Part shown: piece by piece, positions 38,067 through 50,030 of the stretch | Layout of the letters: every line of letters begins with the position of its first letter | How positions within the stretch are numbered: the first letter of the stretch is position 1 | Source: Marsupella aquatica | Taxonomy: Eukaryota; Marchantiophyta | Assembly (NCBI GenBank): GCA_973895155.1 | Contig: OZ316897.1 | Location: 12,028,001-12,092,000, forward strand | Direction of reading: 5' to 3' | Length of the DNA stretch: 64,000 nt | The notes under the pieces: model-generated | The model's database searches: none | The model's input: the letters and a program-made list of their open reading frames with translations, nothing else | What the model was told of the DNA's origin: nothing | Made by a program: the position numbers and the translations under genes

Positions 38067-40479
38067 ATGAAAGGGGCTAGAGTTAAGGATAGAACAGGCT
38101 TCAGCGTTTCCGGACAGGTTCTTAGAATGGGCGTCGCTGCTGTGCTGGTTTTGTTTCTGCTATCGCTCTGCGCAGTCCCCGAAGTGCTTGCTGTGCCCCA
38201 AATTCGTCGGCACGCCTTCCTTCCACGGCAACATTTGCAATTCTCGTCGCCCGGAGACACTTTCAAGGTTGCAATCATAGCGGACGTGCACTACGGAGAA
38301 AATGCGTGGACGGATTGGGGCCTAGCACAGGACTTGAAATCCACGGCTGTTCAAGATTTCGTTCTTGATACCGAACAACCAGGTCGGATGCAATTGGAGG
38401 TTCTTGTTATTAGGAAATTTGCTTAATTGGTATATATCTCTTCAATTATATTTTCTCTCTCAGTATTGTGTGTGGATTTATACGGAGACATTGTACCAAT
38501 TTCTAGATGGGCAGGGGCAAGCTTGGCACAGACAGGAAGTATTGGATGAATGATCTCTCGCCGACGATATGTATTAGGGAGTCAGAAAGCCTGATTTCAG
38601 CACTCTTCATGGTTCATCTATAATGTGCACAATCGTCATGGATTTCTGTTTCTAGCCTTCAGTGTTCCGGAGTAAAGATCCCAATCGTAGCATCAATTGA
38701 CAGTTGGTTGGCTTCACCTCTGAGTGGCCATGTACTATAACTTACGTTCGTGTTCATAACATGAGACAATCCCGCGCCACTACCTTTGACCAGGTATTGT
38801 TTCCTCGTCCTGCATTGGATGTCTTTCTAGATTTCGTCATCTACTTGGGAGACCTGGTAACTGCGAACAATGTTGCTGCAAACAATGCTTCAGCATACTG
38901 GGCAATGGCGACAGGTCCTGCAGTCGACCGGTCTATTCCATTTGCCACCACGTTTGGTAATCACGACGACATGCCGATGGAGTTTGATGACTCCTGGTTT
39001 GGACCTTCTGGCAGCCCTTTATCTCCTCCTGGTGAAGGCCAAACTCCATTCTTGCTGTAAAACAAACCAATGTTTTGTCTAATAAAGGCTTTTGCTAAAG
39101 AGCCTGCTCTAATGATTCCAATCTAACGGTTTTTTCGTCCTTTAAGATTTGTTCAAGTAAATCTACCAAACCCGGACATGTGAGTCAATCTTCAAATCAA
39201 GCGTTCAGCACTAATCTATCCATGTTCATCAGTTGTTGGCAGCATGATATTTTGGACACCCGATGTTTTAGATCCGTCATCGGATGAGAAGTCTTCACTT
39301 GATGAAAGGAATGTGGTGGGAAGCCCTTTACATCATCACTGAGACGGCTTTCACTTGCTGGCTGTAGATTACGTGGGTTATTATAAGAGAACTACACGTC
39401 AAGAGCTGCTGATTGCTGAGATGCAATCCGTAGAGTCACTAACTCAGGCCGGTCCAAAGTCCCTGTGGCCAAGCTTATCAAACTATGTGCTTACGGTTGC
39501 CTCATCAAAGAACCCGGGATCCATAGCTGCAATATTCTACTTTCTGGACTCCGGAGGTGGTACGTACCAGGAAGTTGTGTCAGCCAGTCAGACTGCTTGG
39601 TTCACGACAACAGCTGAAACATTGAATCCTGAGGGAAGGTATGGATCTTTGGCTTCATGGTCTTGCTTAGCTATCTAAGTTCTAAGGGTTCCGATTTCTT
39701 TGCCATCACCATTCAAAAATGGGTTTAAATGGAGGGAGCTCCTCTTTCCAGGTAAAGTTGAAGGTTTCCCATTGTAGTGGCATACGAACTCGCATTCTGA
39801 AATCGTAGTTGGTGACTTGCTCCCGGCGAATGTAGAGCGCTTAGTGTGTCCGCCAGAAACAATTTGGAGAGACTCGACTACTAATTGCTATTTATTGTTG
39901 ACGCACAGCATACCTGAATTGGTGTTCTTCCATATTCCGACCTCAACACACCAGCACGTTGGTATGAACCCCGGAGGCCCCATCGATGCACCATGTGTAG
40001 GATCTATCAACTTAGAAGCGGTTGCACCGCAGGTTGCAGAGTGGGGGCTTATTGATGCCCTATCTAGGAGGCCATCTGTGAGGGTAGGTCCTTATCCCTC
40101 CATCCGTTTTTTGGGTCTACGCCAATCACGGTCATTCCATGATACATTTGAGGATCTCAAGCAGAAGACTTTGTCCTATTGAAGGCTTTCTGCTTGACCT
40201 CAGTTTTGATATCCTGTGTATGGGCGCTTATGGACAAGATCTTTACCATTTCTGTGGATGTGACAGGCAACATTTTCTGGCCATAATCATGGGCTGGACT
40301 GGTGCTGTCCGCGTGAGAAATTGTGGCTATGTTTTGCTCGGCACACTGGATATGGAGGTTATGGGACCTGGATTCGAGGTTCCCGAATCTTGGAGCTTAC
40401 AGAGGTTCCAACTTTTGCAGTGAAGACTTGGATCAGGCTGGAGGACGGCAGTGTTGTGGCAGAGGCCAGCCTTACTTGA
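38067..40479 (+). CDS. PAP16-like metallophosphatase (purple acid phosphatase family)
   Basis: Five exons join in phase: 38067-38382, 38831-39031, 39368-39638, 39909-40083 and 40267-40479, giving 391 residues. A signal peptide follows the ATG (hydrophobic about 21-42, [20 protein letters not shown]). An earlier in-frame ATG (37998) would only lengthen the leader. Metal-site motifs are all present: [10 protein letters not shown] (D73, H75), [10 protein letters not shown] (D113), FGNHDD (N149, H150), FFHIP (H271) and [12 protein letters not shown] (H327, H329). [20 protein letters not shown] and HTGYGGYG are typical of plant PAP16-type proteins (about 370 residues). It is predicted to be a secreted or vacuolar phosphoesterase of the calcineurin-like fold. 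Whether it is active is uncertain: PAP16 is often labelled 'probable inactive'. Confidence 0.93.
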
Positions 40480-40783
40480 AAATAAGGTGCAGCGGAGCCT
40501 ATTTGTGCAGGGATTGGATCTTGTTGGAATGCCGTTGCCCTTAGGATTGAAAAACCGACGCTTCCTACAAAATTAGAAAATTTTCTGGAGGTCGACATTA
40601 TGTTTTATAGAAGGGACAAGGGAAATAAGGGCTAGCAACGTCATTGATATTCCACTCTTCCAGAATATAGACTACTTGTAACATTTCAACAAGCTCAGCG
40701 AGGAGCGGGGCCTTTCAAGATGCCCATTATTGTAAACGAGAACAAGCTCGCCATTGTATAGTGTTCCTGATTCATACCAATGC

Positions 40784-40789
40784 AATAAA
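40784..40789 (+). promoter_or_regulatory. polyadenylation signal of PAP16-like gene
   Basis: AATAAA lies about 300 bp after the phosphatase stop codon. Assignment is positional. Confidence 0.5.
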
Positions 40790-40986
40790 ATCACACATCT
40801 CAATTTTAGATGTAAGATTGCTGTGAAATTGTTTACCAGAGTCAACGAGGGGTCCCTTGGACTCCTAGGGACGTGGCAGCCATCTGCTGCTTAGTACCTC
40901 AACTTTTGGACAGTGCAATCGACCACAACCTGTCGGACAAAGGTTGCTTGCTTTTCTAGCAAAAGAATTTGAATAAGACATCCAAC

Positions 40987-41889
40987 AAATTTTTAAAATT
41001 GTGAATCTCTCCTCACATCCAGAGAGTACATGTTCCACCTCCGATTAGGTTCAGGAAGATCGATGTCCCATTGTTTCCATCCGCTTCCATCTGTACATTT
41101 ACCACCTACAAAAACAAAAGGAAGCAGCTTATGTTCGTAGTTCAATTGTTGTCTTCTTCACGATATTAGAACTAATCGATAAGCCGAGAGTGTTCCTTGT
41201 CAAGTAAATACAAATCGAGAAGAAAAGTTAGTACTTAAAGGCAATCTCACGCCTTCAGATATTTTGAAATGTAAACAAAAGAATCCGTAGGAACAGATGG
41301 TAACCGATACGAACCAAAATGCTGTGCACGACAAGTGGGGACATGATTTAACACGGAAACACAGCCAACAAACAAGTCGGACAGGTACAGCCAGAATGTA
41401 TGTGGAAGACTCAACGCTACGTCAGAAGTAGATATCTCCACTTAAGATTTCGCAAAGATGGAATCAATTTGTCAATCGAAGCCACAGTGGAAAGAGTCTT
41501 AAGCGGAAGTGGTTATACATGCCATTTACTGGCTTTGAGAAGCACACCATGCATTTCATGCAGTGAGTTACAAGCCAAATCAAATTAAGAATCAAACTAA
41601 AGTTCTCTAGAATTCAATGACATTGACGACCATCTAAACGAACACAGGACTACAAGGACTAGATAAAAAATGGCTGGCGGCATCTTGAGGACACTCCCAA
41701 TCAAACGAAGGTTCACTTACAGACCATAGCATTCTGGACAATCGAGAAAAACGCATTACAGTCGTAAAGTCACACTGCACATGAGGAAGACGATTATACA
41801 CCAACCTGGGAGTCCTGCAAAACTTGTTCAGCACGCTGCTCTTCCTTCTTGGCTTCTCGCATCTTTTCCTTCTCTACAACAGCCTGCAA
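40987..41889 (-). other. possible 3' exons of an unidentified minus-strand gene
   Basis: A candidate exon at about 41809-41886 (minus) has acceptor gttgcag and donor gttggt and encodes a charged helix, KEKMREAKKEEQRAEQVLQD. A second open segment near 41007-41100 (minus), after gtttttgtag, reads in one frame WKQWDIDLPEPNRRWNMYSL before a stop. Both look like protein, but the two do not join in phase without an exon I cannot find, and I do not recognise the family. They could be a fragment of a gene displaced by the Roco duplication. Confidence 0.3.
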
Positions 41890-42152
41890 CCAAACTGTAA
41901 GTACATCCACTCGCACGCTACAACCTGTGTCCGTAGACAGTCTGGGCACAACATCTCGTCACAGAACTCCAATAAAAGACAAGTTCCAAGTTTAACAAGA
42001 CTTAAGTTCATCGACTAAGACACCGAAAGTCAGAGCTCGCTTTCTACGTATTTCTTACCTCTTAAACCAACGTCTGCTATGTCCTTGGAAGACCCACTAC
42101 TGCGTTGCAGGCTTATCACAATAGTGTGCATTGCTCAAAGAGTAAGTATCCG

Positions 42153-45100
42153 TTACCTCTCACTAACCAGATTAGACTTCCTGAACTTCTGATGACAGTC
42201 TGTGCAAATCCAAACAACACCATGGAGAGAACCATCGTTGTATTCCAAACAGACCTTTCTTAGTCCCAATTTCTCCTCGTAGGCTTCTGGTGTCAGTTTT
42301 CCTATCAAATCAGTGATTGCAACTCTACTCTTTCCATAAACATCTCGAGGGTTCCAAAGAGGATCATTAGGATCAAGGCCCGTCTCCTCAGTCATCAGCT
42401 TATCTAGTTCGTCCTTCGAGACACCGGTGGCCCAGGCAATTCCGTCTAGCAGTAATTTGGCCTGCTGCACTTGCTTGAAATCGGGAAGTATCAACCCTGC
42501 CCCAGGAGCTACAAGATTCGTTCCAATTTTTGCACATATCAAGAGAATTGTCAATGATACTTTGAGCCAGGGTGCTATTTTCCTGAGGGATGGCCTTAAT
42601 GTAGACACATCGATCCCCTTTTGACCCTCGACTCCGTGCGGTCTGTAGTTATTGTACATGGCCTCACATGCAAATTGTAAACTAACATTCGTAGTTGCTG
42701 ACAATGCCTCTTTCAATGTAGCCCATACACCAGAATCTCTTTCGGCCAGAAAGATAAGGTTTGGGCAGGTTCTGTCCTTATCTTCTTTGAAGAATCTCGC
42801 TGTGTCTTGAAGCTTCCGAAACGCCTTGTTCTGCTCATTCAAAACCTTTGCTAATCCCTCTTGAAGCCTTTTCTCTACATCAAACAACTTCTTATAGACC
42901 ATATCCACCTTGTCTCCGACCTCCTTGACAGCATCTAAAATTATGCGGGTCTCCTCGGTGGCCTCTTGAATCCCATCTGATGCGACTCTTGATTCCTGGG
43001 TCAACGTACTTGTGGGCGGAATGTCAACCTCAATGCCATCTACTAGGACACCTGACACCAACTCAGGAGGATAGATTTTCAGGATGACAGCCTCCCGCAT
43101 TCCTTGCTTCAAAACGTTGACATCGTTTTCTGCTGACTGAATCACATATTCCGTATCCTTTCTGGACAGCAGCTGATCTTCTGTTATTGCAGAGTCGCGG
43201 CCCACATGCCACTGCATTTTTCTTCCCATCCCATGCATTTGCACCCACTTCTTCACTTGAGCCACTTCCACATTTCTGTCCGGCTTGTACACTGGTCTAG
43301 ACTGGGAAACCGGCCAACGCCAAGACTCGGAAATTGGCCAAGGCCAAACCACCTTGTGCACATACTGAACCCCTCCACACAAATCATTCCAAAGCCCCAG
43401 AAGTATATCGACAAGATCGTCAGCCAGGTTCAGTTGACATTGTTTCCTCTGAATTATATCCAAGTTGTCTTTCCTAAACTTCGGCTTCACAAATATGCTG
43501 ATCTTCTCAAATGTGGGCATGTCCTCGTTAGCACTGACTTCAACCAGTACGTTCATGTACTCCACAGTGAACGTCATGAAATGTTTACCAACAGTGAAGT
43601 CATTGTCCGGTACCTCGCCGTTGAACTTTGGCGTCTGCGCAAGCTCAACCTGAAACCTATGCCATAGCGACATTGGTGCTAGAGTCATCTCATATTTTTT
43701 GTGCTCAATAGAGAAACCCATCACCCACTGTTCCTCTGCATCCTCATGTGCGCCCTGAGACTGCCACGGATCTCCAGGTTCCACATTCTTATCAATGAGA
43801 GAAGGTATAAATACGTTCTCCTCCTTACCCTTGTAGCACAATCCCAACCATAGCAAGATGGCAATCAAATCTTCGCAATTTTTAGCACTCCATCTAGATT
43901 TGAAGAACCGTTTGAAATCTGACATTGAAATAGACCCTGTAGTCACGTCCACATCTTCTCTAAAGAGATGGTCACCCCTTCTATGGTTGACCATATCTTC
44001 AGAAAGGAAAATGTTTCCTATGATTTCCTTGCAGAACCAGTTTGGATTGAGGACAATGACCCTTTGATAAGGGATACCCCATTGAGCAGGAAAGCTCTTG
44101 TCGATATAAATAAGGACTCCAGCTTCATTTAGATATTTAGTTGCTGATAAAATTATCTGCCGAGGCCAGTCCTGACTTAATTGCTCAACCTCCCGCACAA
44201 ATTCTTCCCAATCTAGCACAGGAAACTCCTTCCTTGCCTCACTCCAAATAGTCAGGTTACTTTGAATGATATTGCAGATCTCCGGAACCTTCTCTCGTTC
44301 AAGCAAATTCCTGGAATGCTCTAAGAGACATAGTTTAAGAGCATTGACTTGACGTCTTCTCCTAAGATCCAGTACAAAGGGATTAGTATGAACATCCAAA
44401 AAGCCACTAAATTGGTCTCTTTGACGCTCAAGCAACCTTTTCCAACCTTGGCCATACTCCTGTACCTTTTTGTCTCCACCTATGGTGTTCAGGACAATGA
44501 ATACATGGCGGAGCTGTTTTGTGATATTATTGCAACTCGATGCAATTTATCGTAACCAGTATTCAAGCTGTTGCTTGGCCTCATCAAGACTTTTGGCGTT
44601 GCAAACAGTAACAACAAATACGGTAGCTTTTCCCTCAGAGAAACTTAAATCCGGGAAGAAAGCATTGTGGACCAAATGGTAATCTTCTTGTCCGGCCATG
44701 TCCCAGACCAGGAGAGTTATTGGATTCTGTTTTTTGTTCTTGTGAGCGTTGCTTGAGAATTGGGAGACAGCAATACCTCTTGTGCGCTCCTCCACATGAG
44801 ATCTCCTCTCCCAGGTCCATAATGATTGCCAAGATGTCCTTTGCAGTGTGTGACTGAGGGTTGTCTTGCCCACGTCCGGGCTCCCACATAGGTAAATCTT
44901 TCCATAGCCAGCTGGCACCATGGGAGAGTCCGAGAGACCTGCTAAAATTTTCTGGTGTCTAATATTGCGCTTCCTTAGTTGCTCATAGCGGCGACCCGAA
45001 TCTGGAGACGAAGACCAGTCAAAGTGCACTTCGACAGTAAGACGATTGTTTGGGTCGAATGCAGATGCTAAAGCCGTGGCGCCATTCTCGGTAGACAAAT

Positions 45101-45833
45101 ACGAGGACCTAACTCCAAGGACCTGTAGTGAATCAAGTCGACCAGACTTAAGCGCTTCTGCCAACAACTGCAGGCCCACCTCGCCGAAAGGGTTATAATT
45201 AAGAAGCAACCCCCTTAAATTTGGCAAGACGCTGGCCTCACCATGTTGAAAAGCAGTTGTCAGTGTAGCCATGCCATCGGCTCCCATGTAAGTGTAACTG
45301 AGGTTGAGTTCCTTCAACATCTCCAAATTACCGGATTGAATAACATGGCCAAGAGCTCCAAAACCTCTAATTCCTATATAGCTATTGCTGAAGTCAATGC
45401 TCTCCAAACATTGAAAGTTTCCTGCAGCAGTCAGATCATTGCCAATTGCTAAAGCCCGCTCGCTTGTCTGTGACCAGTCGGCCTGAAGCCTCAATTCCTT
45501 CAATGCAGAAAATTGACCAGATCTCAGAGCCCGTGCTAATTTGACGGGATCCCAGGTCACAATATGTAGGCTGTTGATGTTGATGCGTGTCACTTGAGAC
45601 AGGTCGCCGAGCTTCATGGCTTTGCGTAGTCCATCCGCACTTTCTATCACGATCCCACTGCTGCCAGCGATAGTCCCCGCAAGCGTGGCCTCTTTTAATG
45701 TATACTTGTGCGTCAAACCAAACGCATCATCACCGTGCACGTGTTTCTTTTTCGTTTCCACCGGATGTTCTTGACGTGAATCTGCGCCTATCACTCTACC
45801 TCTAAAATCGATCCAACAAACATTGTGATCCAT
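42153..45833 (-). pseudogene. LRR-Roc-COR (Roco) gene, left copy, one in-frame stop
   Basis: Read from the ATG at 45833 (MDHNVCW), this is a Roco protein of 1225 residues interrupted by a single TAA (44549-44547, codon 429). LRRs (for example LQVLGVRSSYLSTENGATAL) precede a Roc GTPase with P-loop GSPDVGKTT and DMAGQEDYHLVHNAFFPDLS. The stop falls just after QLEYWLR, where the right copy has QLEYWLQY. The frame then continues without a break: a COR domain (VLIYIDKSFPAQWG, VFIPSLID), a coiled coil (VGDKVDMVYKKLFDVEKRLQ) and a C-terminal WICTDCHQKF. All else being intact, the stop may be young, polymorphic or a sequence error. Otherwise it yields an LRR-Roc product without COR. It is the inverted duplicate of 51500-55351. 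An in-frame open stretch reaches 45902 but has no ATG. Confidence 0.9.
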
Positions 45834-47370
45834 GAAGCTCTCACTGTATATGATCGTAAGAATTGCAGAACCAACTGTACGACAATCGAGCCGAGGAATC
45901 AAGGGTAGTAGCCGGATGCCGTACTAAATTAGTGACGTTTCTGCCCGCCAACCGCACCTACACAAGGCTTTCGTTTTGTGAGTGATCACGCAGAATTCAA
46001 GCAGGCACTCGACGATCTATCCAAACACCCTCGAGCAATTTAATGCAATTCGGTCCAACTAGATGTGCCTCTCTTATCAAAGATGGGTCTGACCGCTGGT
46101 ACACCACGACAAGCCTCTTGTCTCCGGCCGTGAACTGTATACGTACCCCGAGGCAACACCTCGCCAATCGATCCGAATAAGCTAGAGAGCTGTTTGATCC
46201 GACTGGATGCCTCTCTCGAATGACCATTGGCTGTGACTGCTGATTGGACCTCGACAAGGATTTAGTCGTCGTGAATTGCTTATGGCTGTACAATTCCTCG
46301 ATGCAAGTTACACCTGCAGGCGGCTCCACCATTGAAGGCTGGATGTACGCAGTAGCATCGTCGTTGTGTCGTCAATTTTCATGCATCGGTATTTGGCTTG
46401 CGCTAGCTTTCAGCGCACTCGATGCCCCTACAGCGGTCGTAGGCTGGACTTCGTCTGCAATTCTTGTACGCACCAACTTCTTCCATAAGAGCAACGTAAA
46501 CGTCAACGTTAGCGCTGTGACCAGTCAAGAAAGACATCCAAAGTAAATTTGTGTCCTTCCCCAGAATTCTGAATAAATTTCACTGATCGTGAGCAATTTA
46601 CGAATGGACATACAGTGGTAGACGACTCTTCTTAGGTCTTCGCTTAGATCTTAAGTGAAAGGTTCAGAATCACGAGTTTATATGCAGCCAAGGTTGCAGA
46701 CGGTGGTAGACCAGTGCGTGCTGAGTATGTACAGTCCATGATTGCGGTTTTCTGGATCCTAACATCGTTAATCTTGGCAGAGTCATCACATGCCACGGAT
46801 ATGAAGTGAGGACGCTGTTTCCCTAGTCAGAAATCAAGGATCATCGATCTATGCACAACAGTAGAGCAGAGAACAAAAAGCTTACCAGGCATTTAGAAGA
46901 ACAACCGTGGTTGCTGCAAAGCAGTACCTGTATCTGCTCCAGGGTCGGATCAACAATCTGTTGCGTTGGGACCTCCCAAGGCTGCACACCAAAGGAGTTT
47001 CCCTTCAAACTACCGTAGCTGATCGATCAACTACTGGAAGTTCAGATTCCGTGGACTGCAGACTGCAGACCTACGGGCCCCTGCCAGATTTCCCGGGAAA
47101 AGAGTTCTTCGATCAGGTACGATGTAGAACATCTAATAATAATTCAGACAACTGATTGAAGTGACCATTTCAATGCACTTCAAGCACTCAACCGGGCATT
47201 CAATTTGCATGTTGATCAGAAGCTTCCGATTGCGAAGAGATGTCCATTGATACCAACTCTACCGTAGATGGGGCCAACCAGATATGGGGAACGCGTTCTA
47301 CACCTCAGGTGTGGGGCATGTTAGACTGCCACTAGCACTTACCCGGGCTTTCCACGAATTGCACTGGAGT
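45834..47370. repeat. upstream part of the left arm of the Roco inverted duplication
   Basis: On the plus strand this matches the minus strand of about 50030-51590. Anchors: gagaggcacatctagttgg (46042-46060, minus) with 51411; gctcacgatcagt (46583, minus) with 51321; cagtgcgtgctgagtatgta (46711) with its partner near 51190 (minus); cagattttcccgg-type phrase at 47081; cttccgattgcgaag (47224); gggaacgcgtt (47287); and tttccacgaattgc (47349). The arm includes an extra ~400 bp near 46090-46500 containing a second gagaggcatcc.gtcgga phrase. On the plus strand, 46925-47130 encodes YLLQGRINNLLRWDLPRLHT, conserved in the other arm and followed by a donor-like gtacga. Confidence 0.8.
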
Positions 47371-50030
47371 CCAGAGTTGCTCCAATTTTCCACACTGGTC
47401 TGATTATTGCTTTGTAAACAGAGATTTTCCAGTCACTAGCCTGACTACCTCTACCTTTTAACGTAAATAGAGATAAGACAAACAAAAAAAAGATTCCCAA
47501 AATTTGTGCTCTTTCCCCTTCATGTTTACCCGTCCCTGTTTATGGCATGGGCTTCGTTAATTATTCAATTTTGTCCTTGCTAATTTAGTCTTTATTTAGA
47601 GTTAGTGTAGGTCTAGAGGCTTCTCTCTATATAGAAGTCTAGATTCCAACTCTAGCTTATGTGTACCATCATATATATGTTCCAGTCTGCTCCACTATTT
47701 GGGGGAAAATGTAATGTTGATAGAGTGATATTTGGATCCTACACTCATGATAGCTCTTGAAGGGGCAGTTGTGGTTTAAAGTCATTATGGTACTCCTCTA
47801 TGGTACTCCTATATCTATTTCTCTACTTGTCTGCTAGAATAATTGAAAAGGTTCTCTTAGCTAGTGAAGGGTAGCACGTACTCCTAGGTTTATTAGGTGA
47901 CTAGGAAATTAATAGTACTGACATGATAAATGAACACAACATATCTGTCACATTCAAGGCACCTTTACATGCAAGAGTACTCTTAGCTTAGTTGGTTTCC
48001 CTTGTGGTTTGGCCCCTTGCTGCTCACTAGCTAACCCAGAAATTTGTTTTTCAAATTTGCCTTGGAGGTCATTGGGGCTTTTCATCCTATGTTTACCCGT
48101 TTCCATCTTGTGTCCATGTTGTCTTTTCTGCAAAAAGGTGGCCTTATCCCTACATTTTATTCTCACAATTTCTTGAGCTGTCCAGGAGCTGTCCGCTTTT
48201 AGGGACAAAATCAAGCATATACCAGTTTAATTTGTTTTTACCTTGGAAGAATGTGTTTCTGCTATTTTACAAATTAAAGACCAATAAAAAAGGTCAGATA
48301 AAGTGGAATGTTCATGAGGGCTTCTTACGCAGGGATCTCCGTCCCAGTTGTGATGTGGAGTCTCACAGGCCCACATCATGATCCCCTCCAATAGTAGGTG
48401 TTCCTCCTTTGCCTGAAAGGCCTTAATTTTGACGCATTCATTTTGCCTTCAAGATTACTTAATCCTCTAAAGGACCCACTAAGAAATATAAAGTTATATA
48501 TTCAACTGCAGATGAACAAAAAGGGCCAAACAGGGAAGAGATCCCACCGGGCAGGAGGGGGGTCAGGAGACCCAATAAGGAGGGCAAACAAAGGAAATAC
48601 CACATGAAGACCAAAGAGCCAGAAAGCCTGACAGTTCCCCACTAGGGCAAAGTCCTATTGAGCAGTAAAGTGAAAAGCCTGGTGCAAGTCTAAAGTAAAT
48701 CACATAGGAGAGTCATACTACCGAATTTCTCTAGATTCCCTCAAACCAATAGCCTCAGCCCTAAAAGAATACTCAGAGTTGGGGTCAGAATATTTGAGCT
48801 GCTCCCCATGCCCAAACTACTTGGGGCGGCCATCCCAAAACTTCATCTTCAAGGGCTCCTCAAGAAACGTCAACTCAGCGACATCCCAGAGTGAAGACAA
48901 ATTATGAGCTACAGATCACGGAGCAAACTAAGATTCGGGAATCAGCAGTATTCAAAAAGGAATCTGGCATATACTGTCAATCACGGCACTCGGAACCCAG
49001 CAATTCAATCGAGCAATCGCGAATCCAGATATCCAGAAATGCAGAAGCGGATCGAGAAGCCACCGACCAGCTGAAGGAATGAATGCATGAAAATCACCCA
49101 TCACGTCACGTACCCCAAGCTCAGCCCCGAAGTTTCCACAATTTGTTTTTTCCAAGATCCGATCAGAGATCTGCGATTTAACAGAACTCGGAGATCTGCG
49201 GTTTAACAGAACTCGGAGAACTTTACAAATCATTGGAGGCACTTTCAACCGAACCTGTTACCAATCCTATATGTAATATAGTGGGACTGTATTCTATCCT
49301 CTCTTGAATGTGTCAACCTTTTGGTTTTCAAAGCCGGAAAAAAAAGTGCCAAAAGTTGGATGGGTATGACCCCCTTGTGGGTTACCCTACAGAGGTGCAC
49401 GCTCCGGATTTGAGCTTCTATCCTCTGCAAGGGTCAGCTTTTGGTTTACAAAGAAAAGAAAATTAAAAGTGTCAAAAGTTGGATGGGTAGGCTTTTGGTT
49501 TTCGAGGGCAAAAAAAGAGTGCCAAACGACGGCCAAAGAACAAGGTCTAGAGCCCTATTGAGAAAACTGAGCCTGGTAGACCTCCTTTCTCTGTTGCAAA
49601 CGAAAGTTCGGTCGAAATATATACCCGGGACATATATGGGCATATGGCCCATCCAAAAAGTGCATCACGAGCCAGCACCGTGAAGAATTGTGTGATGAGG
49701 GAGTGCAGTTTATACAACTTCTTGTAGCTATCGCCCACCGAAAGATACAGCACGACAGATATATTATTCAGACTACACATGAATCTGATCTTAAAGCATA
49801 TATGACGTACAGGGTTGAATTGGGGTCTCTGAAATAATTACATCTACATTCGTTGATTCGTTGAGGGTCTGTCAATTGAAATTAATTGCGTGTTTGTCCA
49901 CCGACCCACTGCTGTACCTGCCCGGTCGATCCACCACTCCTGTTCGTCCGCGGATTGAGTTACTAGGAAATGTACTGTCTCTATCATCTTTTTTCATTAT
50001 ATAATATATCGCTTCAGAATCAGCTCGTTA
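47371..50030. other. spacer between the Roco arms
   Basis: No gene is recognised. The segment 48480-48900 reads on the minus strand as T-rich text with GGCTTTCTGGCTCTTTGG-like phrases, reminiscent of LINE 3' UTRs but not decisive. A 25-bp duplication with gagatctgcg is at 49166-49219. Confidence 0.45.
49166..49219. repeat. 25-bp tandem duplication
   Basis: gagatctgcg(a/g)tttaacagaa with ctcg occurs at 49166 and 49191. Confidence 0.85.

Noticed and set aside
48480-48900. possible LINE 3' UTR on the minus strand
   Set aside because: It is T-rich text with LINE-like phrases, but no adjoining reverse-transcriptase coding sequence was found.
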